A stretch of DNA of 64,000 bases, taken from NCBI RefSeq assembly GCF_000496075.1, contig NZ_AWXZ01000015.1, positions 95,546 through 159,545 of the forward strand. Reading direction: 5' to 3'. Every line of letters begins with the position of its first letter. Position 1 is the first letter of the stretch. This DNA is from Lutibaculum baratangense AMV1. Lineage in GTDB: Bacteria; Pseudomonadota; Alphaproteobacteria; Rhizobiales; Tepidamorphaceae. A model generated the notes under the pieces. It was not told the origin of the DNA, made no database searches, and saw nothing but the letters and a program-made list of their open reading frames with translations. Shown one piece after another: positions 8,465-17,293 of the stretch. A program made the position numbers and the translations under genes.

Positions 8465-10117
8465 ATGACGCACGCTCAGGCTGCGAAAAGATTCTCGTGG
8501 GACGAGGGCGGGATCATCGCGCTCCTCGGGCTCACGACCCTATTCTGTCTCTTCATCGTCGCTAAGACGCATGACAGCGCCTTCGCCTTCCATGGCTGGC
8601 TCGGCCTGATCGCCTCGATCGGCGGCATCTTCGCCGTCGTGAACGGCTATCAGAACCGCAAGGGCGAGCAGCCCGAGGAGGTCGGCGGCCTCCCCAACTA
8701 CCAGATGGGGCCGGTCAAGCTCGGAACCTTCTTCTCGGTGTTCTGGGGCATCGCCGGCTTTGCCGCCGGGCTCTACATCGCGCTCCAGCTCGCCTTCCCT
8801 GCGCTGAACCTCGACCTTCCCTGGACGACATTCGGCCGCCTGCGCCCGCTGCACACCTCCGCGGTGATCTTCGCGTTCGGCGGCAACGTGCTCATCGCGA
8901 CCTCCCTCTACGTGGTGCAGCGCACCTGCCGTGCCCGCACGGCCGGCGGCCTGTGGCCGTGGTTCGTCGTCTGGGGCTACAACTTCTTCATCGTCATCGC
9001 GGCGACCGGCTACCTGCTCGGCATCACCCAGTCGAAGGAATATGCCGAGCCCGAGTGGTACGCCGATCTGTGGCTGACCGTCGTCTGGGTCGCCTACCTC
9101 CTCGTCTTCCTCGGCACGATCTGGAAGCGCAAGGAGCCGCACATCTACGTGGCGAACTGGTTCTATCTCGCCTTCATCGTCACGATCGCGATGCTGCACA
9201 TCGTGAACAACCTGACGTTGCCGATCTCGCTCACCGAGCCGAAGTCGTACATCGTCTGGTCGGGCGTGCAGGACGCGATGACGCAGTGGTGGTACGGCCA
9301 CAACGCCGTCGGCTTCTTCCTGACCGCCGGCTTCCTCGCCATCATGTATTACTTCATCCCGAAGCGGGCGGAGCGGCCGGTTTATTCCTACCGGCTGTCG
9401 ATCGTCCACTTCTGGTCGCTCATCTTCATCTACATCTGGGCCGGCCCGCACCATCTGCACTACACGGCCGTGCCGCAATGGGCGCAGACGCTCGGCATGA
9501 CCTTCTCGATCATGCTGTGGATGCCCTCGTGGGGCGGCATGATCAACGGCCTGATGACGCTGTCGGGGGCATGGGACAAGCTGCGCACCGACCCCGTCCT
9601 GCGCATGCTCGTCGTCTCGGTCGCCTTCTACGGCATGTCGACCTTCGAAGGCCCGCTGATGTCGGTGCGGGCGGTGAACTCGCTGTCGCACTACACCGAC
9701 TGGACGATCGGTCACGTGCATTCCGGCGCTCTCGGCTGGGTCGGCTACATCTCCTTCGGCGCGCTCTACTGCCTCGTGCCCTGGCTCTGGAACAAGCGCG
9801 AGCTCTACTCGCTCAAGCTCGTCGCCTGGCACTTCTGGATCTCGACGATCGGCATCGTGCTGTACATCACCTCGATGTGGGTCTCCGGCATCATGCAGGG
9901 CCTGATGTGGCGCGCCTACACGAGGCTCGGCTTCCTCGAGTACTCGTTCATCGAGACCGTCGAGGCGATGGAGCCCTTCTACGTGATCCGCGCCCTGGGC
10001 GGCGCCCTGTTCCTGATCGGCGCGCTGATCATGGCCTACAACCTCTGGATGACGGTGCGCGTCGGCGAGGAGGCGGAGGAACCCGCCGCCACGCCCGCGC
10101 TGCAGCCCGCCGAGTAA
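8465..10117 (+). CDS. ccoN: Cytochrome c oxidase cbb3-type, subunit I
   Basis: CcoN is the catalytic heme-copper subunit that reduces O2 with high affinity in the inner membrane. The ATG at 8465 gives 550 residues; an earlier in-frame ATG at 8405 touches the FixK box and was rejected. About 12 helices are visible. Conserved histidines occur in [15 protein letters not shown] (low-spin heme), [11 protein letters not shown] (CuB), [13 protein letters not shown] (CuB) and [10 protein letters not shown] (hemes b and b3). It is the first gene of ccoNOQP, with ccoO 13 bases downstream. Confidence 0.98.
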   Translation: MTHAQAAKRFSWDEGGIIALLGLTTLFCLFIVAKTHDSAFAFHGWLGLIASIGGIFAVVNGYQNRKGEQPEEVGGLPNYQMGPVKLGTFFSVFWGIAGFAAGLYIALQLAFPALNLDLPWTTFGRLRPLHTSAVIFAFGGNVLIATSLYVVQRTCRARTAGGLWPWFVVWGYNFFIVIAATGYLLGITQSKEYAEPEWYADLWLTVVWVAYLLVFLGTIWKRKEPHIYVANWFYLAFIVTIAMLHIVNNLTLPISLTEPKSYIVWSGVQDAMTQWWYGHNAVGFFLTAGFLAIMYYFIPKRAERPVYSYRLSIVHFWSLIFIYIWAGPHHLHYTAVPQWAQTLGMTFSIMLWMPSWGGMINGLMTLSGAWDKLRTDPVLRMLVVSVAFYGMSTFEGPLMSVRAVNSLSHYTDWTIGHVHSGALGWVGYISFGALYCLVPWLWNKRELYSLKLVAWHFWISTIGIVLYITSMWVSGIMQGLMWRAYTRLGFLEYSFIETVEAMEPFYVIRALGGALFLIGALIMAYNLWMTVRVGEEAEEPAATPALQPAE

Positions 10118-10130
10118 GGAGCATCGGAAG

Positions 10131-10871
10131 ATGTCCGTGTTGAACAAGCACGCCGTCCTGGAGCGACACTCGATCCTCCTGACGGTGGCGATCCTGATCG
10201 CGGTGGCGATCGGCGGTATCGTCGAGCTGGTACCGAATTTCTACCTGAAGTCGACGATCGAGGAGGTGGAAGGCATGCGGCCCTACACCCCGCTCGAGCT
10301 CGCCGGCCGCAACGTCTACATCCGCGAGGGTTGCTACACCTGCCATTCCCAGCAGATCCGCACCCTGCGCGACGAGGTGGAGCGCTACGGCCACTACAGC
10401 CTCGCCGCGGAGTCGATGTACGACCATCCGTTCCAGTGGGGCTCCAAGCGGACGGGGCCCGACCTCGCCCGCGTCGGCGGCAAGTACTCCGACGACTGGC
10501 ACCGCGACCACCTGATCGACCCGCGCTCGGTGGTGCCCGCTTCGATCATGCCGGCCTATCCCTTCCTCGCGGAGAAGGAGCTGGACCTGCGCCTCGTCGC
10601 CTCGGACCTGAAGGCGAACGCTGCGATCGGCGTACCCTATGACGACCAGATGATCGAGAATGCGCGGGCCGATCTTCTCGCCCAGCTCGATCCCTTCAGC
10701 GCCGGCGCGGACGGGCTGAGGGAGCGCTACGGCGACGTGGCGATGCGTGATTTCGACGGCGACCCCAGCCGGGCGACCGAGCTCGACGCGCTCATCGCCT
10801 ATCTCCAGATGCTGGGCACGCTCGTCGACTTCTCGCTCTATGACAACCAGGCCGACGTGAACCTGAGGTGA
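10131..10871 (+). CDS. ccoO: Cytochrome c oxidase cbb3-type, subunit II (mono-heme c)
   Basis: The 246-residue protein has one N-terminal anchor (about residues 15-35) and a periplasmic cytochrome c domain with [11 protein letters not shown] around residue 70. Trp- and Met-containing loops typical of CcoO follow ([27 protein letters not shown]; the Met is the likely sixth ligand). It passes electrons to CcoN. The start at 10131 has AAGGAG 8-13 bases upstream. Confidence 0.97.
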   Translation: MSVLNKHAVLERHSILLTVAILIAVAIGGIVELVPNFYLKSTIEEVEGMRPYTPLELAGRNVYIREGCYTCHSQQIRTLRDEVERYGHYSLAAESMYDHPFQWGSKRTGPDLARVGGKYSDDWHRDHLIDPRSVVPASIMPAYPFLAEKELDLRLVASDLKANAAIGVPYDDQMIENARADLLAQLDPFSAGADGLRERYGDVAMRDFDGDPSRATELDALIAYLQMLGTLVDFSLYDNQADVNLR

Positions 10872-10875
10872 CGCG

Positions 10876-11022
10876 ATGTACGAGAGCATGGCGCAGTTCG
10901 CGCAGACCTTCGGCCTCGTCTATTTCTTCCTGATCTTCGCCGCCGCCGTCGTCTACGCGCTGTGGCCGTCGAACCGGAAAAGGTTCGACGCCGCGGCCGA
11001 GATCCCGCTGCGGGAGGAGTGA
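10876..11022 (+). CDS. ccoQ: cbb3-type oxidase small subunit CcoQ
   Basis: This 48-residue protein sits between ccoO and ccoP with only 4-5 base gaps. It has one membrane helix (LVYFFLIFAAAVVYALW) followed by a basic and acidic tail (PSNRKRFDAAAEIPLREE), the usual CcoQ layout. CcoQ stabilises the assembled oxidase. The family has little sequence conservation, so position and topology carry the call. Confidence 0.92.
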   Translation: MYESMAQFAQTFGLVYFFLIFAAAVVYALWPSNRKRFDAAAEIPLREE

Positions 11023-11027
11023 GTCAA

Positions 11028-11900
11028 ATGGCACACGACAAGCAAGTCGACGACGTCTCCGGCGTCGAGATGACCGGCCACGAGTGGGACGGGCTTCGCG
11101 AACTGAACAACCCGCTGCCGCGCTGGTGGCTCTGGACCTTCTACGTCACCTGCGCCTGGGCGGTCGTCTACTGGGTTCTCATGCCCTCGTGGCCGCTCCT
11201 CGACGATTATCTTCGCGGCGTACGGGGGCACTCGCAGCGCGCCGTCGTGATGGAGGAGGTCGCAGCCCTCCAGGCGCAGCGCGCGACGGCGGGGGCGGGC
11301 CTTCAGGAGGTCTCGCTGGAGGAGATCCAGCAGACGCCCGATCTCCTGCAGTTCGCCATGGCGAACGGCGCCGCCGCCTTCGGCGACAACTGCGCCGCCT
11401 GCCACGGCTCCGGCGGCCAGGGCGCGACCGGCTACCCGAACCTCAACGACGACGTCTGGCTCTGGGGCGGAACGCTCGACGAGATCCACCAGACGCTCCT
11501 CTACGGCATCCGGGCCGAACACGACGAGACGCGTATGGGGGACATGCCCGCCTTCGGCCGCGACGGTATCCTGAACCGCCAGGAGATCAGGGCGACCGCC
11601 AACCATGTCCTGACGCTCTCGGGGCAGGAGCCGGAGGAGGGGGCGGACCTGGCGCTCGGCGAAGAGCTGTTCGTGAACAACTGCGCGGCCTGTCACGGCG
11701 AGAGCGGCGAGGGCATGAGGGAGCTCGGCTCCGCCAACCTCGCGGACCACGAGTGGCTCTACGGCGGCAGCCTCCAGGCGGTCATGGCCTCGATCGACCA
11801 GGGGCGGGCAGGCGTGATGCCGGCCTGGGACGCGCGCCTCGACCCCGTCACCATCAAGTCGCTCGCCGTCTACGTCCACGCGCTTGGCGGCGGCGAGTGA
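11028..11900 (+). CDS. ccoP: Cytochrome c oxidase cbb3-type, subunit III (di-heme c)
   Basis: The ATG at 11028 gives 290 residues. The start was chosen because MAHDKQVDDVSG precedes the conserved GHEWDGLRELNNPLPRWW segment of CcoP. One anchor helix (about residues 35-53) is followed by two cytochrome c domains with CAACHGSGGQG near residue 125 and CAACHGESGEG near residue 220. It accepts electrons from soluble c-type cytochromes. It is the last gene of ccoNOQP and is followed by a strong hairpin. Confidence 0.97.
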   Translation: MAHDKQVDDVSGVEMTGHEWDGLRELNNPLPRWWLWTFYVTCAWAVVYWVLMPSWPLLDDYLRGVRGHSQRAVVMEEVAALQAQRATAGAGLQEVSLEEIQQTPDLLQFAMANGAAAFGDNCAACHGSGGQGATGYPNLNDDVWLWGGTLDEIHQTLLYGIRAEHDETRMGDMPAFGRDGILNRQEIRATANHVLTLSGQEPEEGADLALGEELFVNNCAACHGESGEGMRELGSANLADHEWLYGGSLQAVMASIDQGRAGVMPAWDARLDPVTIKSLAVYVHALGGGE

Positions 11901-11953
11901 AGCTCGGGTCGGCATAGCGGGAGGGCGAAACGCCGGCTCTCGCCCGACAGCAT

Positions 11954-11980
11954 GGCGCAGCACCGACGAGGTGCTGCGCC
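11954..11980 (+). terminator. Hairpin between ccoP and ccoG
   Basis: A perfect 11-bp stem GGCGCAGCACC / GGTGCTGCGCC with a GACGA loop lies 53 bases after ccoP. There is no clean T-run, so termination may be partial. It separates ccoNOQP from the ccoG FixK box. Confidence 0.65.
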
Positions 11981-11988
11981 TTCATCCG

Positions 11989-12002
11989 TTGACGGCGATC
12001 AA
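11989..12002 (+). promoter_or_regulatory. FNR/FixK box in front of ccoGHIS
   Basis: TTGACGGCGATCAA matches the consensus TTGAT-N4-ATCAA at all but one position. It starts 8 bases after the hairpin and is centred about 80 bases before the chosen ccoG start, so ccoGHIS has its own oxygen-responsive promoter. Confidence 0.85.
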
Positions 12003-12076
12003 TCACATGCGCCTCCGGCAGCGCTAGGGTCCCACGGTCCTCCCCGATGGGGGGCAACACGACAAGGGACAAGACG

Positions 12077-13543
12077 ATGCGCGCCGACACCACGACCGGC
12101 GGTGCGGGTGGCGGTGACGCCCAGCTCTACGCGCCCCGCAAGAAGGTCTACCCCCAGAAGGTCTCCGGACGCCTGCGGACCATCAAGTGGTCCGTGATGG
12201 TGTTCGCGCTGGGCGTCTACTACTTCCTGCCCTTCGTGCGCTGGGACCGGGGCCCGAACGCGCCGGACCAGGCGGTGCTGATCGATTTCCCGAGCCGGCG
12301 CTTCTACTTCTTCTTTGTCGAGATCTGGCCGCAGGAGGTCTACTACCTGACGGGCCTCCTGATCCTCGCCGCGATGGCGCTGTTCCTCATGAACGCCGTG
12401 GCGGGCCGGGTCTGGTGCGGCTATCTGTGCCCGCAGACCGTGTGGACCGACCTGTTCTACGCCGTGGAGCGCCTCGTGGAAGGCGACAGGCGCGAGCGCA
12501 TGAAGGCCGACAAGGGCGGCTGGACACCGAAGCTCGTGGGCGAGAAGGTCGCCAAGCACACGCTCTGGCTCCTGATCGCGTGGTGGACGGGCGGCGCGTG
12601 GGTCCTCTACTTCGCCGACGCCCCCACACTCGTCCGCGATCTCGCGACCTTCCAGGCCTCCTGGACGGCCTATCTCTGGATCGGCATCCTGACCGGCACG
12701 ACCTACCTCCTTGCGGGTTTCGCGCGGGAGCAGGTGTGTACATACATGTGCCCCTGGCCCCGCATCCAGGCGGCCCTGACCGACGAGTGGGCGCTCAACG
12801 TCACCTATCGCCACGACCGCGGCGAGCCGCGCATGTCGGTGAAGGAGGCGGAGCGGGCGAGGGGCGTGGGCCAACCGGCCGGCGACTGCATCGACTGCTA
12901 TCAGTGCGTGGCGGTGTGTCCGACGGGCATCGACATCCGCGACGGCCTGCAGCTCGAGTGCATCCAGTGCGGCCTCTGCATCGACGCCTGCGACACCGTC
13001 ATGGAAAAGATCGGCCGGCCGCGCGGCCTGATCGCCTACGATACGGACATCAACATCGCCCGCCGCCAGGAAGGCAAGGAGCCCGTCTACCGCTTCGTCC
13101 GCGCGCGCACGATCATCTATGCCGTCATCATCGTCGGCGTCGCCGCCCTCATGGGAATCTCGCTATGGAACCGCGAGACGGCCGGGATCAGCGTGCTGCA
13201 CGACCGCAACCCGCTCTTCGTCGAGCTCTCGGACGGCGGAATCCGCAACGGCTACACGATCCGGCTCATCAACAAGGAGCGCGAGCCGCGCGACTTCACC
13301 GTCGGTGTCGACGGGTTGCCCGGCGCCAGCATCGACGCGATCGGGATCGCCAGGACGGAGGGGAACCTCCCCGTCGTCACCGTCGGGCCCGATACCACCC
13401 GCGAGGTGCGCGTCCTGGTCGTGGCTCCCGACGCGGCCGCGCTGTCCGGCTCGACCAGTGTCACCTTCACCATCACAGATCTCGCTACCGGAAACACGGA
13501 TGTCGCACATGACTTCTTCCGCGCACCTGGCGGAGCCGAATAA
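12077..13543 (+). CDS. ccoG: cbb3 oxidase assembly ferredoxin-type protein CcoG (FixG/RdxA)
   Basis: CcoG is a membrane iron-sulfur protein needed for copper delivery to cbb3 oxidase. The start at 12077 (AAGGGAC upstream) gives 488 residues; an alternative ATG at 12047 would add 10. Membrane helices lie around residues 40-60, 90-110, 160-180, 200-220 and 340-360. Two ferredoxin-like cysteine groups (CIDCYQCVAVCP and CIQCGLCIDACD) lie near residues 270-310, and CGYLCPQTVW and CTYMCPWPRIQ are the additional Cys pairs of the family. The C-terminal 120 residues form the periplasmic immunoglobulin-like FixG domain. It overlaps ccoH by 35 bases. Confidence 0.95.
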   Translation: MRADTTTGGAGGGDAQLYAPRKKVYPQKVSGRLRTIKWSVMVFALGVYYFLPFVRWDRGPNAPDQAVLIDFPSRRFYFFFVEIWPQEVYYLTGLLILAAMALFLMNAVAGRVWCGYLCPQTVWTDLFYAVERLVEGDRRERMKADKGGWTPKLVGEKVAKHTLWLLIAWWTGGAWVLYFADAPTLVRDLATFQASWTAYLWIGILTGTTYLLAGFAREQVCTYMCPWPRIQAALTDEWALNVTYRHDRGEPRMSVKEAERARGVGQPAGDCIDCYQCVAVCPTGIDIRDGLQLECIQCGLCIDACDTVMEKIGRPRGLIAYDTDINIARRQEGKEPVYRFVRARTIIYAVIIVGVAALMGISLWNRETAGISVLHDRNPLFVELSDGGIRNGYTIRLINKEREPRDFTVGVDGLPGASIDAIGIARTEGNLPVVTVGPDTTREVRVLVVAPDAAALSGSTSVTFTITDLATGNTDVAHDFFRAPGGAE

Positions 13544-14027
13544 GGGCGGCCGCGGCCGCGTCACCGGCCGCACCGTCGTCCTCTCCCTCGTGGGGTTCTT
13601 CGCCGTCATCTTCTTGGCCAACGGCGCGCTCGTCTATCTCGCGATGGCGAGTTGGAACGGCGTCGAGACCGGCAGCGCCTACAAGGACGGCGCCCACTTC
13701 CCGAAGGAGATCGCCGCGGCGGAGGCGCAGGCCGAACGCGGCTGGCACGTCGCCGCCGACCTCGCCCGCAGCGGCGACGGAGCGACGATCGACGTCAGCC
13801 TGCGCGATCGCGACGGCCGGCCCCTGCCGGGCCTGACCGTGACGGCCCGGCTCGAGCGGCCGTCGCACGACCGCGCCGATACGAGCCTCGTCCTGTCCGA
13901 GACGGAGGCGGGTCGGTATGTCGGCCGGTTCGCCGCTCTCGAGAGCGGCAAGTGGCATCTGAGGCTCGATGCCGGACGCGGCGAGGAGCGGCTCTACCGC
14001 TCGCTCAACCGGCTGAGCCTGGAGTAG
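13509..14027 (+). CDS. ccoH: cbb3 oxidase assembly protein CcoH (FixH)
   Basis: The 172-residue protein begins inside the end of ccoG (35-base overlap). It has one membrane helix (TVVLSLVGFFAVIFLANGAL, about residues 22-41) followed by the conserved SWNGVETGSAYKDG segment and a periplasmic beta-rich domain with DVSLRDRDGRPLPGLTV, as in FixH (PF05751). It is required for cbb3 assembly with CcoG and CcoI. The ATG at 13509 is the first in-frame start in front of the helix. ccoI follows 3 bases later. Confidence 0.93.
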   Translation: MTSSAHLAEPNKGGRGRVTGRTVVLSLVGFFAVIFLANGALVYLAMASWNGVETGSAYKDGAHFPKEIAAAEAQAERGWHVAADLARSGDGATIDVSLRDRDGRPLPGLTVTARLERPSHDRADTSLVLSETEAGRYVGRFAALESGKWHLRLDAGRGEERLYRSLNRLSLE

Positions 14028-14030
14028 GCA

Positions 14031-16220
14031 ATGGGCAAGCACCAACGCGACCTCGACAATTTCGTCACGCCCCTGCCGGGCGGCCTCGCCCATCTCGACC
14101 TCGCCGTCGAGGGCGTCCGCTGCGCGGGCTGCATGGCGAAGATCGAGAAGGGCCTCGGCGAGGTGCCGGGCATCGAGCGGGCACGGCTGAACTTCTCCTC
14201 CAAGCGGCTCGCCGTCGACTGGCGGGCCGGCGAGGTGGCGCCGGGCGACATCCTCGACAGGCTCGAGGCGCTGGGGTTCTCGGCCTATCCGTTCGATCCC
14301 GGCGCACGCCGCGAGGCGGAGGCGGAGGAATCCCGCCGGCTCCTGAAGGCCGTCGCGGTTTCGGGCTTCGCCGCCGCCAACATCATGCTGCTGTCGGTGT
14401 CGGTCTGGTCCGGCAACGCGACCGACATCGAGCCTGAGACGCGCGACCTCTTCCACTGGGTCTCGGCGTTGATCGCCATTCCCACGGTCGGCTACGCCGG
14501 CCAGACCTTCTTCCGCTCGGCGGCCGCCGCGCTGAAGGCGGGCCGGGTGAACATGGACGTGCCGATCTCGATCGGCGTGATCCTCGCGCTGTCGCTGTCG
14601 CTGTTCGAGACCTTCACCGGCGGCCGCCACGCCTATTTCGACGCGGCGACCATGCTCCTCTTCTTCCTCCTGATCGGGCGGTGGCTCGACGTCGACATGC
14701 GTCGCCGGACCCGCGCCCAGGCGGAGAACCTCGCCGCGCTGAAGGGCGAGAGCGCGCTGCAGCTCCTGCCCGACGGGGAGATGCGGCGGGTTCCCCTGTC
14801 GGCACTGGCCGCGGGCGACCGGGTCCTCGTGGCGGCGGGCGACCGGATCTCGGTCGACGGTACCGTCGAGAGCGGCCGGTCCGAGTTCGACCGCAGCCTC
14901 GTCACCGGCGAGACGGCTTACGAGGAGGTCGCCGAGGGTGGGCAGGTCCATGCCGGCACCCTGAATATCGGCGGCGCGCTCGTCGTCAGGGTGACGGCGG
15001 CGTCCGAGGGCACGCTGCTCGACGAGGTGAACGGCCTCCTCGAGAAGGCCGAGGCTGCCCGCTCGAGCCGCCTCGCGCTCGCCGACCGGGCAGCCAAGCT
15101 CTACGCGCCGATGGTGCATTCCACCGCCGCGCTCACCTTCCTCGGCTGGATGCTGGCCGGCGCGGGCTGGCAGGAGGCCCTGACGACGGCGATCGCCGTC
15201 CTCATCATCACCTGCCCGTGCGCGCTGGCGCTTGCCGTGCCGGCGGTGCAGGTGGTCGCGAGCGGCCTCATGTTCCGCGCCGGCGTTCTCCTCAACGACG
15301 GCAGCGCCATCGAGCGGCTGGCCGACGTCACCACGGTCGTCTTCGACAAGACCGGCACGCTCACCCTCCCGTCGCCGGCGCTGGTCGAGGGCCAGGACAT
15401 TCCCGGCGAAATCATTCAGCGCGCCGCGCGGCTCGCGAGGTCGAGCCGCCATCCGCTCGCCGAGGCGCTTCAGCCGCTCTATCAGGGCGAGCCCTTCGCT
15501 GGTGCGCGCGAGCACCGGGGGCAGGGCGTCGAGGCGACCCTCGCCGACGTGACGATGCGGCTCGGCAGCGCGACGTTCTGCGGGGTGCCCCAGCCCGAAG
15601 TGGAGCATGTGGCCGACGGCGGGCACTCGATCGTCTGGTACCGTGAGGGCGACGGCCCGGCATGGCCGATTCGGATCGGGCAGACGCTCCGGCCCGACGC
15701 CGTCGAGACGATCGAGGCTCTGAAGGATCGGGGGCTGCGGGTGGTCGTGCTTTCGGGTGACCGTCACGCGGCCGTCTCGGCGGTGGCGGACGAGCTCGAG
15801 ATCGACACCTATTTCGCGGGCCTCACGCCGACCGAGAAGGTGGGCCTCCTCGACGACATGAAGCGTTCGGGCCAGCACGTGCTGATGGTCGGTGACGGGT
15901 TGAACGACGCGCCGGCGCTAGCCGCGGCGCACGTGTCTATGTCGCCCGTCTCGGCCGTGCATCTGTCGCAGGCCGCGGCGGACGCGATCTTCCTCGGGGA
16001 CAGGCTCGTGCCCGTGTTGCGCGCGCTGAGGATCAGCGGCATCGCGCGCCGCGCGATGAGCCAGAACCTCGCCTTCTCGGCGCTCTACAACGTGTTCGCC
16101 ATTCCGGTGGCGGTGGCCGGCTTCGTGACCCCGCTGCTGGCGGCGGTGGCCATGTCGCTGTCGTCGATCACCGTGACGCTCAACGCGCTGCGGCTGCGCT
16201 ACGCAGCCAGGAAGGTCTGA
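14031..16220 (+). CDS. ccoI: Copper-translocating P-type ATPase CcoI (FixI)
   Basis: CcoI is the P1B-type ATPase that exports copper for insertion into the cbb3 CuB site. The 729-residue protein has an N-terminal metal-binding motif CAGCMAKIE near residue 34, eight helices, an actuator motif (SLVTGETAYEE), the transport motif CPC in ITCPCALALAVPA, the phosphorylation motif DKTGTLT, the HP motif SSRHPLAEAL and the hinge GDGLNDAPAL. The GTP-like ATP-binding site is complete. ccoS starts 3 bases after its stop. Confidence 0.97.
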   Translation: MGKHQRDLDNFVTPLPGGLAHLDLAVEGVRCAGCMAKIEKGLGEVPGIERARLNFSSKRLAVDWRAGEVAPGDILDRLEALGFSAYPFDPGARREAEAEESRRLLKAVAVSGFAAANIMLLSVSVWSGNATDIEPETRDLFHWVSALIAIPTVGYAGQTFFRSAAAALKAGRVNMDVPISIGVILALSLSLFETFTGGRHAYFDAATMLLFFLLIGRWLDVDMRRRTRAQAENLAALKGESALQLLPDGEMRRVPLSALAAGDRVLVAAGDRISVDGTVESGRSEFDRSLVTGETAYEEVAEGGQVHAGTLNIGGALVVRVTAASEGTLLDEVNGLLEKAEAARSSRLALADRAAKLYAPMVHSTAALTFLGWMLAGAGWQEALTTAIAVLIITCPCALALAVPAVQVVASGLMFRAGVLLNDGSAIERLADVTTVVFDKTGTLTLPSPALVEGQDIPGEIIQRAARLARSSRHPLAEALQPLYQGEPFAGAREHRGQGVEATLADVTMRLGSATFCGVPQPEVEHVADGGHSIVWYREGDGPAWPIRIGQTLRPDAVETIEALKDRGLRVVVLSGDRHAAVSAVADELEIDTYFAGLTPTEKVGLLDDMKRSGQHVLMVGDGLNDAPALAAAHVSMSPVSAVHLSQAAADAIFLGDRLVPVLRALRISGIARRAMSQNLAFSALYNVFAIPVAVAGFVTPLLAAVAMSLSSITVTLNALRLRYAARKV

Positions 16221-16223
16221 GAC

Positions 16224-16394
16224 ATGGAAGCCCTGTTCTTCCTCATCCCGGTTGCGCTGGGGCTCGGCCTCGCCGGTCTCGCCGCATTCCTGTGGTCGCT
16301 CAAGTCGCGTCAGTTCGACGACCTCGACGGTGCGGCCTGGCGGGCGATCATGGACGACGACGTCGCTCCGCCGCACCGCCGCCACGGCGGATGA
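16224..16394 (+). CDS. ccoS: cbb3-type oxidase assembly protein CcoS
   Basis: This 56-residue protein has one helix (LFFLIPVALGLGLAGLAAFLW) and the conserved CcoS segment SLKSRQFDDLDGAAWRAIMD. CcoS is needed for cofactor insertion into CcoN. It follows ccoI with a 3-base gap and ends the ccoGHIS operon. The stop lies 13 bases before the stop of the convergent lipoprotein gene. Confidence 0.95.
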   Translation: MEALFFLIPVALGLGLAGLAAFLWSLKSRQFDDLDGAAWRAIMDDDVAPPHRRHGG

Positions 16395-16407
16395 GCTCCT
16401 CGATCCG

Positions 16408-16980
16408 TCAGGGGTGAGGGGAGGCGTTCGCCCGGCTCGGGCGCTTTCCTCCGGCCTCTGCCGCTGGCGGAGGCTGAGGAGGCGCATTCGGCGAGGCCGT
16501 GGCTGAGGCAGTCAGCGCGGCGACACGGTTGCCCCTGGGATAGTCGGCGACATACCGCACGCAGTCGTCGATGACCGGCTCGCACAGTGTGTCGCGACCG
16601 CTGGCGGTGTCGTTGTTGCCGGCATAGGCGATCCGGCTGACGCGGCCGTCGACGAACAGGAACTGCACGCTGCAGGTGCCGCCCGACGAGTAGTTCATCG
16701 ACGTGTTGGCGATCCCGTAGAGCACGGGCGTCGACACGGCGAGATTGTTGCCGGTGGTCTTGAACCTGTAGCTCCAGATCTCCGATCCTTCGTTCGCCTG
16801 CTTCTGGTCGGGGAAGCCTGCGCACAGGGTGACGTCCTGCTCGCTGAGGCCGAGGAGCATCGTCTTGGCGTCGTCGACCATGGAGAATCGCTGCGGCACG
16901 GCGCAGCCGCCGACGACGCCGGTCGCGACGAGGCAGCCTATGGCCGCAAGTGCCCGTTTCTCGCGAATTCGCACCTTCAT
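16408..16980 (-). CDS. Outer-membrane lipoprotein, SmpA/OmlA-like
   Basis: The start at 16980 gives 190 residues with a lipoprotein signal (KRALAAIGCLVATGVVGGC; lipobox VGGC). The mature part begins with AVPQRFSMVDDAKTMLLGLS, and DVTLCAGFPDQ plus EIWSYRF resemble the beta-alpha SmpA/OmlA fold where a small residue pattern precedes a Tyr-rich strand. Further cysteines (C-S-V-Q, D-T-L-C, D-D-C) could form disulfides. The tail is Pro/Ala rich and probably disordered. Longer in-frame starts up to 17079 exist but would bury the signal. The function is unknown. Confidence 0.65.
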   Translation of the reverse strand: MKVRIREKRALAAIGCLVATGVVGGCAVPQRFSMVDDAKTMLLGLSEQDVTLCAGFPDQKQANEGSEIWSYRFKTTGNNLAVSTPVLYGIANTSMNYSSGGTCSVQFLFVDGRVSRIAYAGNNDTASGRDTLCEPVIDDCVRYVADYPRGNRVAALTASATASPNAPPQPPPAAEAGGKRPSRANASPHP

Positions 16981-17293
16981 GGGGTCGTTCTCCGAAATCT
17001 CGAACGACGTCTCGACCGGCAGGTGCGCATGAGCGCCGGTTTGCGTGCCGACCGGGAGCTTCCGTTTGCACTGCAGCATAACGGCGGCGAGCCGTCATGT
17101 TTCCATGTCCACCTTGCTCCTAACCTCCGGATCTGGCGGCAATGAGATGGCACAGCCGGTCTCGCGGGTCGATTTGCGCCGCAAGCCGAAGATTCCCTCT
17201 TGTGCCGACGTGGGGATCTGGGGGAAGTAGGGGAAACTCGACTTTGAGGCGCAGGATGGGCGACGCCATCCGCGCCCGCCGCAGGTCCATCCG
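16981..17293. other. Divergent intergenic region between lipoprotein and ABC exporter genes
   Basis: These 313 bases hold no convincing gene. No FNR box, riboswitch core or strong sigma70 promoter was recognised. The region must contain the promoters of the two divergent flanking genes. Confidence 0.5.

Noticed and set aside
13485..15878. 797-residue minus-strand open frame
   Set aside because: It is antisense to ccoI, whose P-type ATPase motifs are unmistakable.
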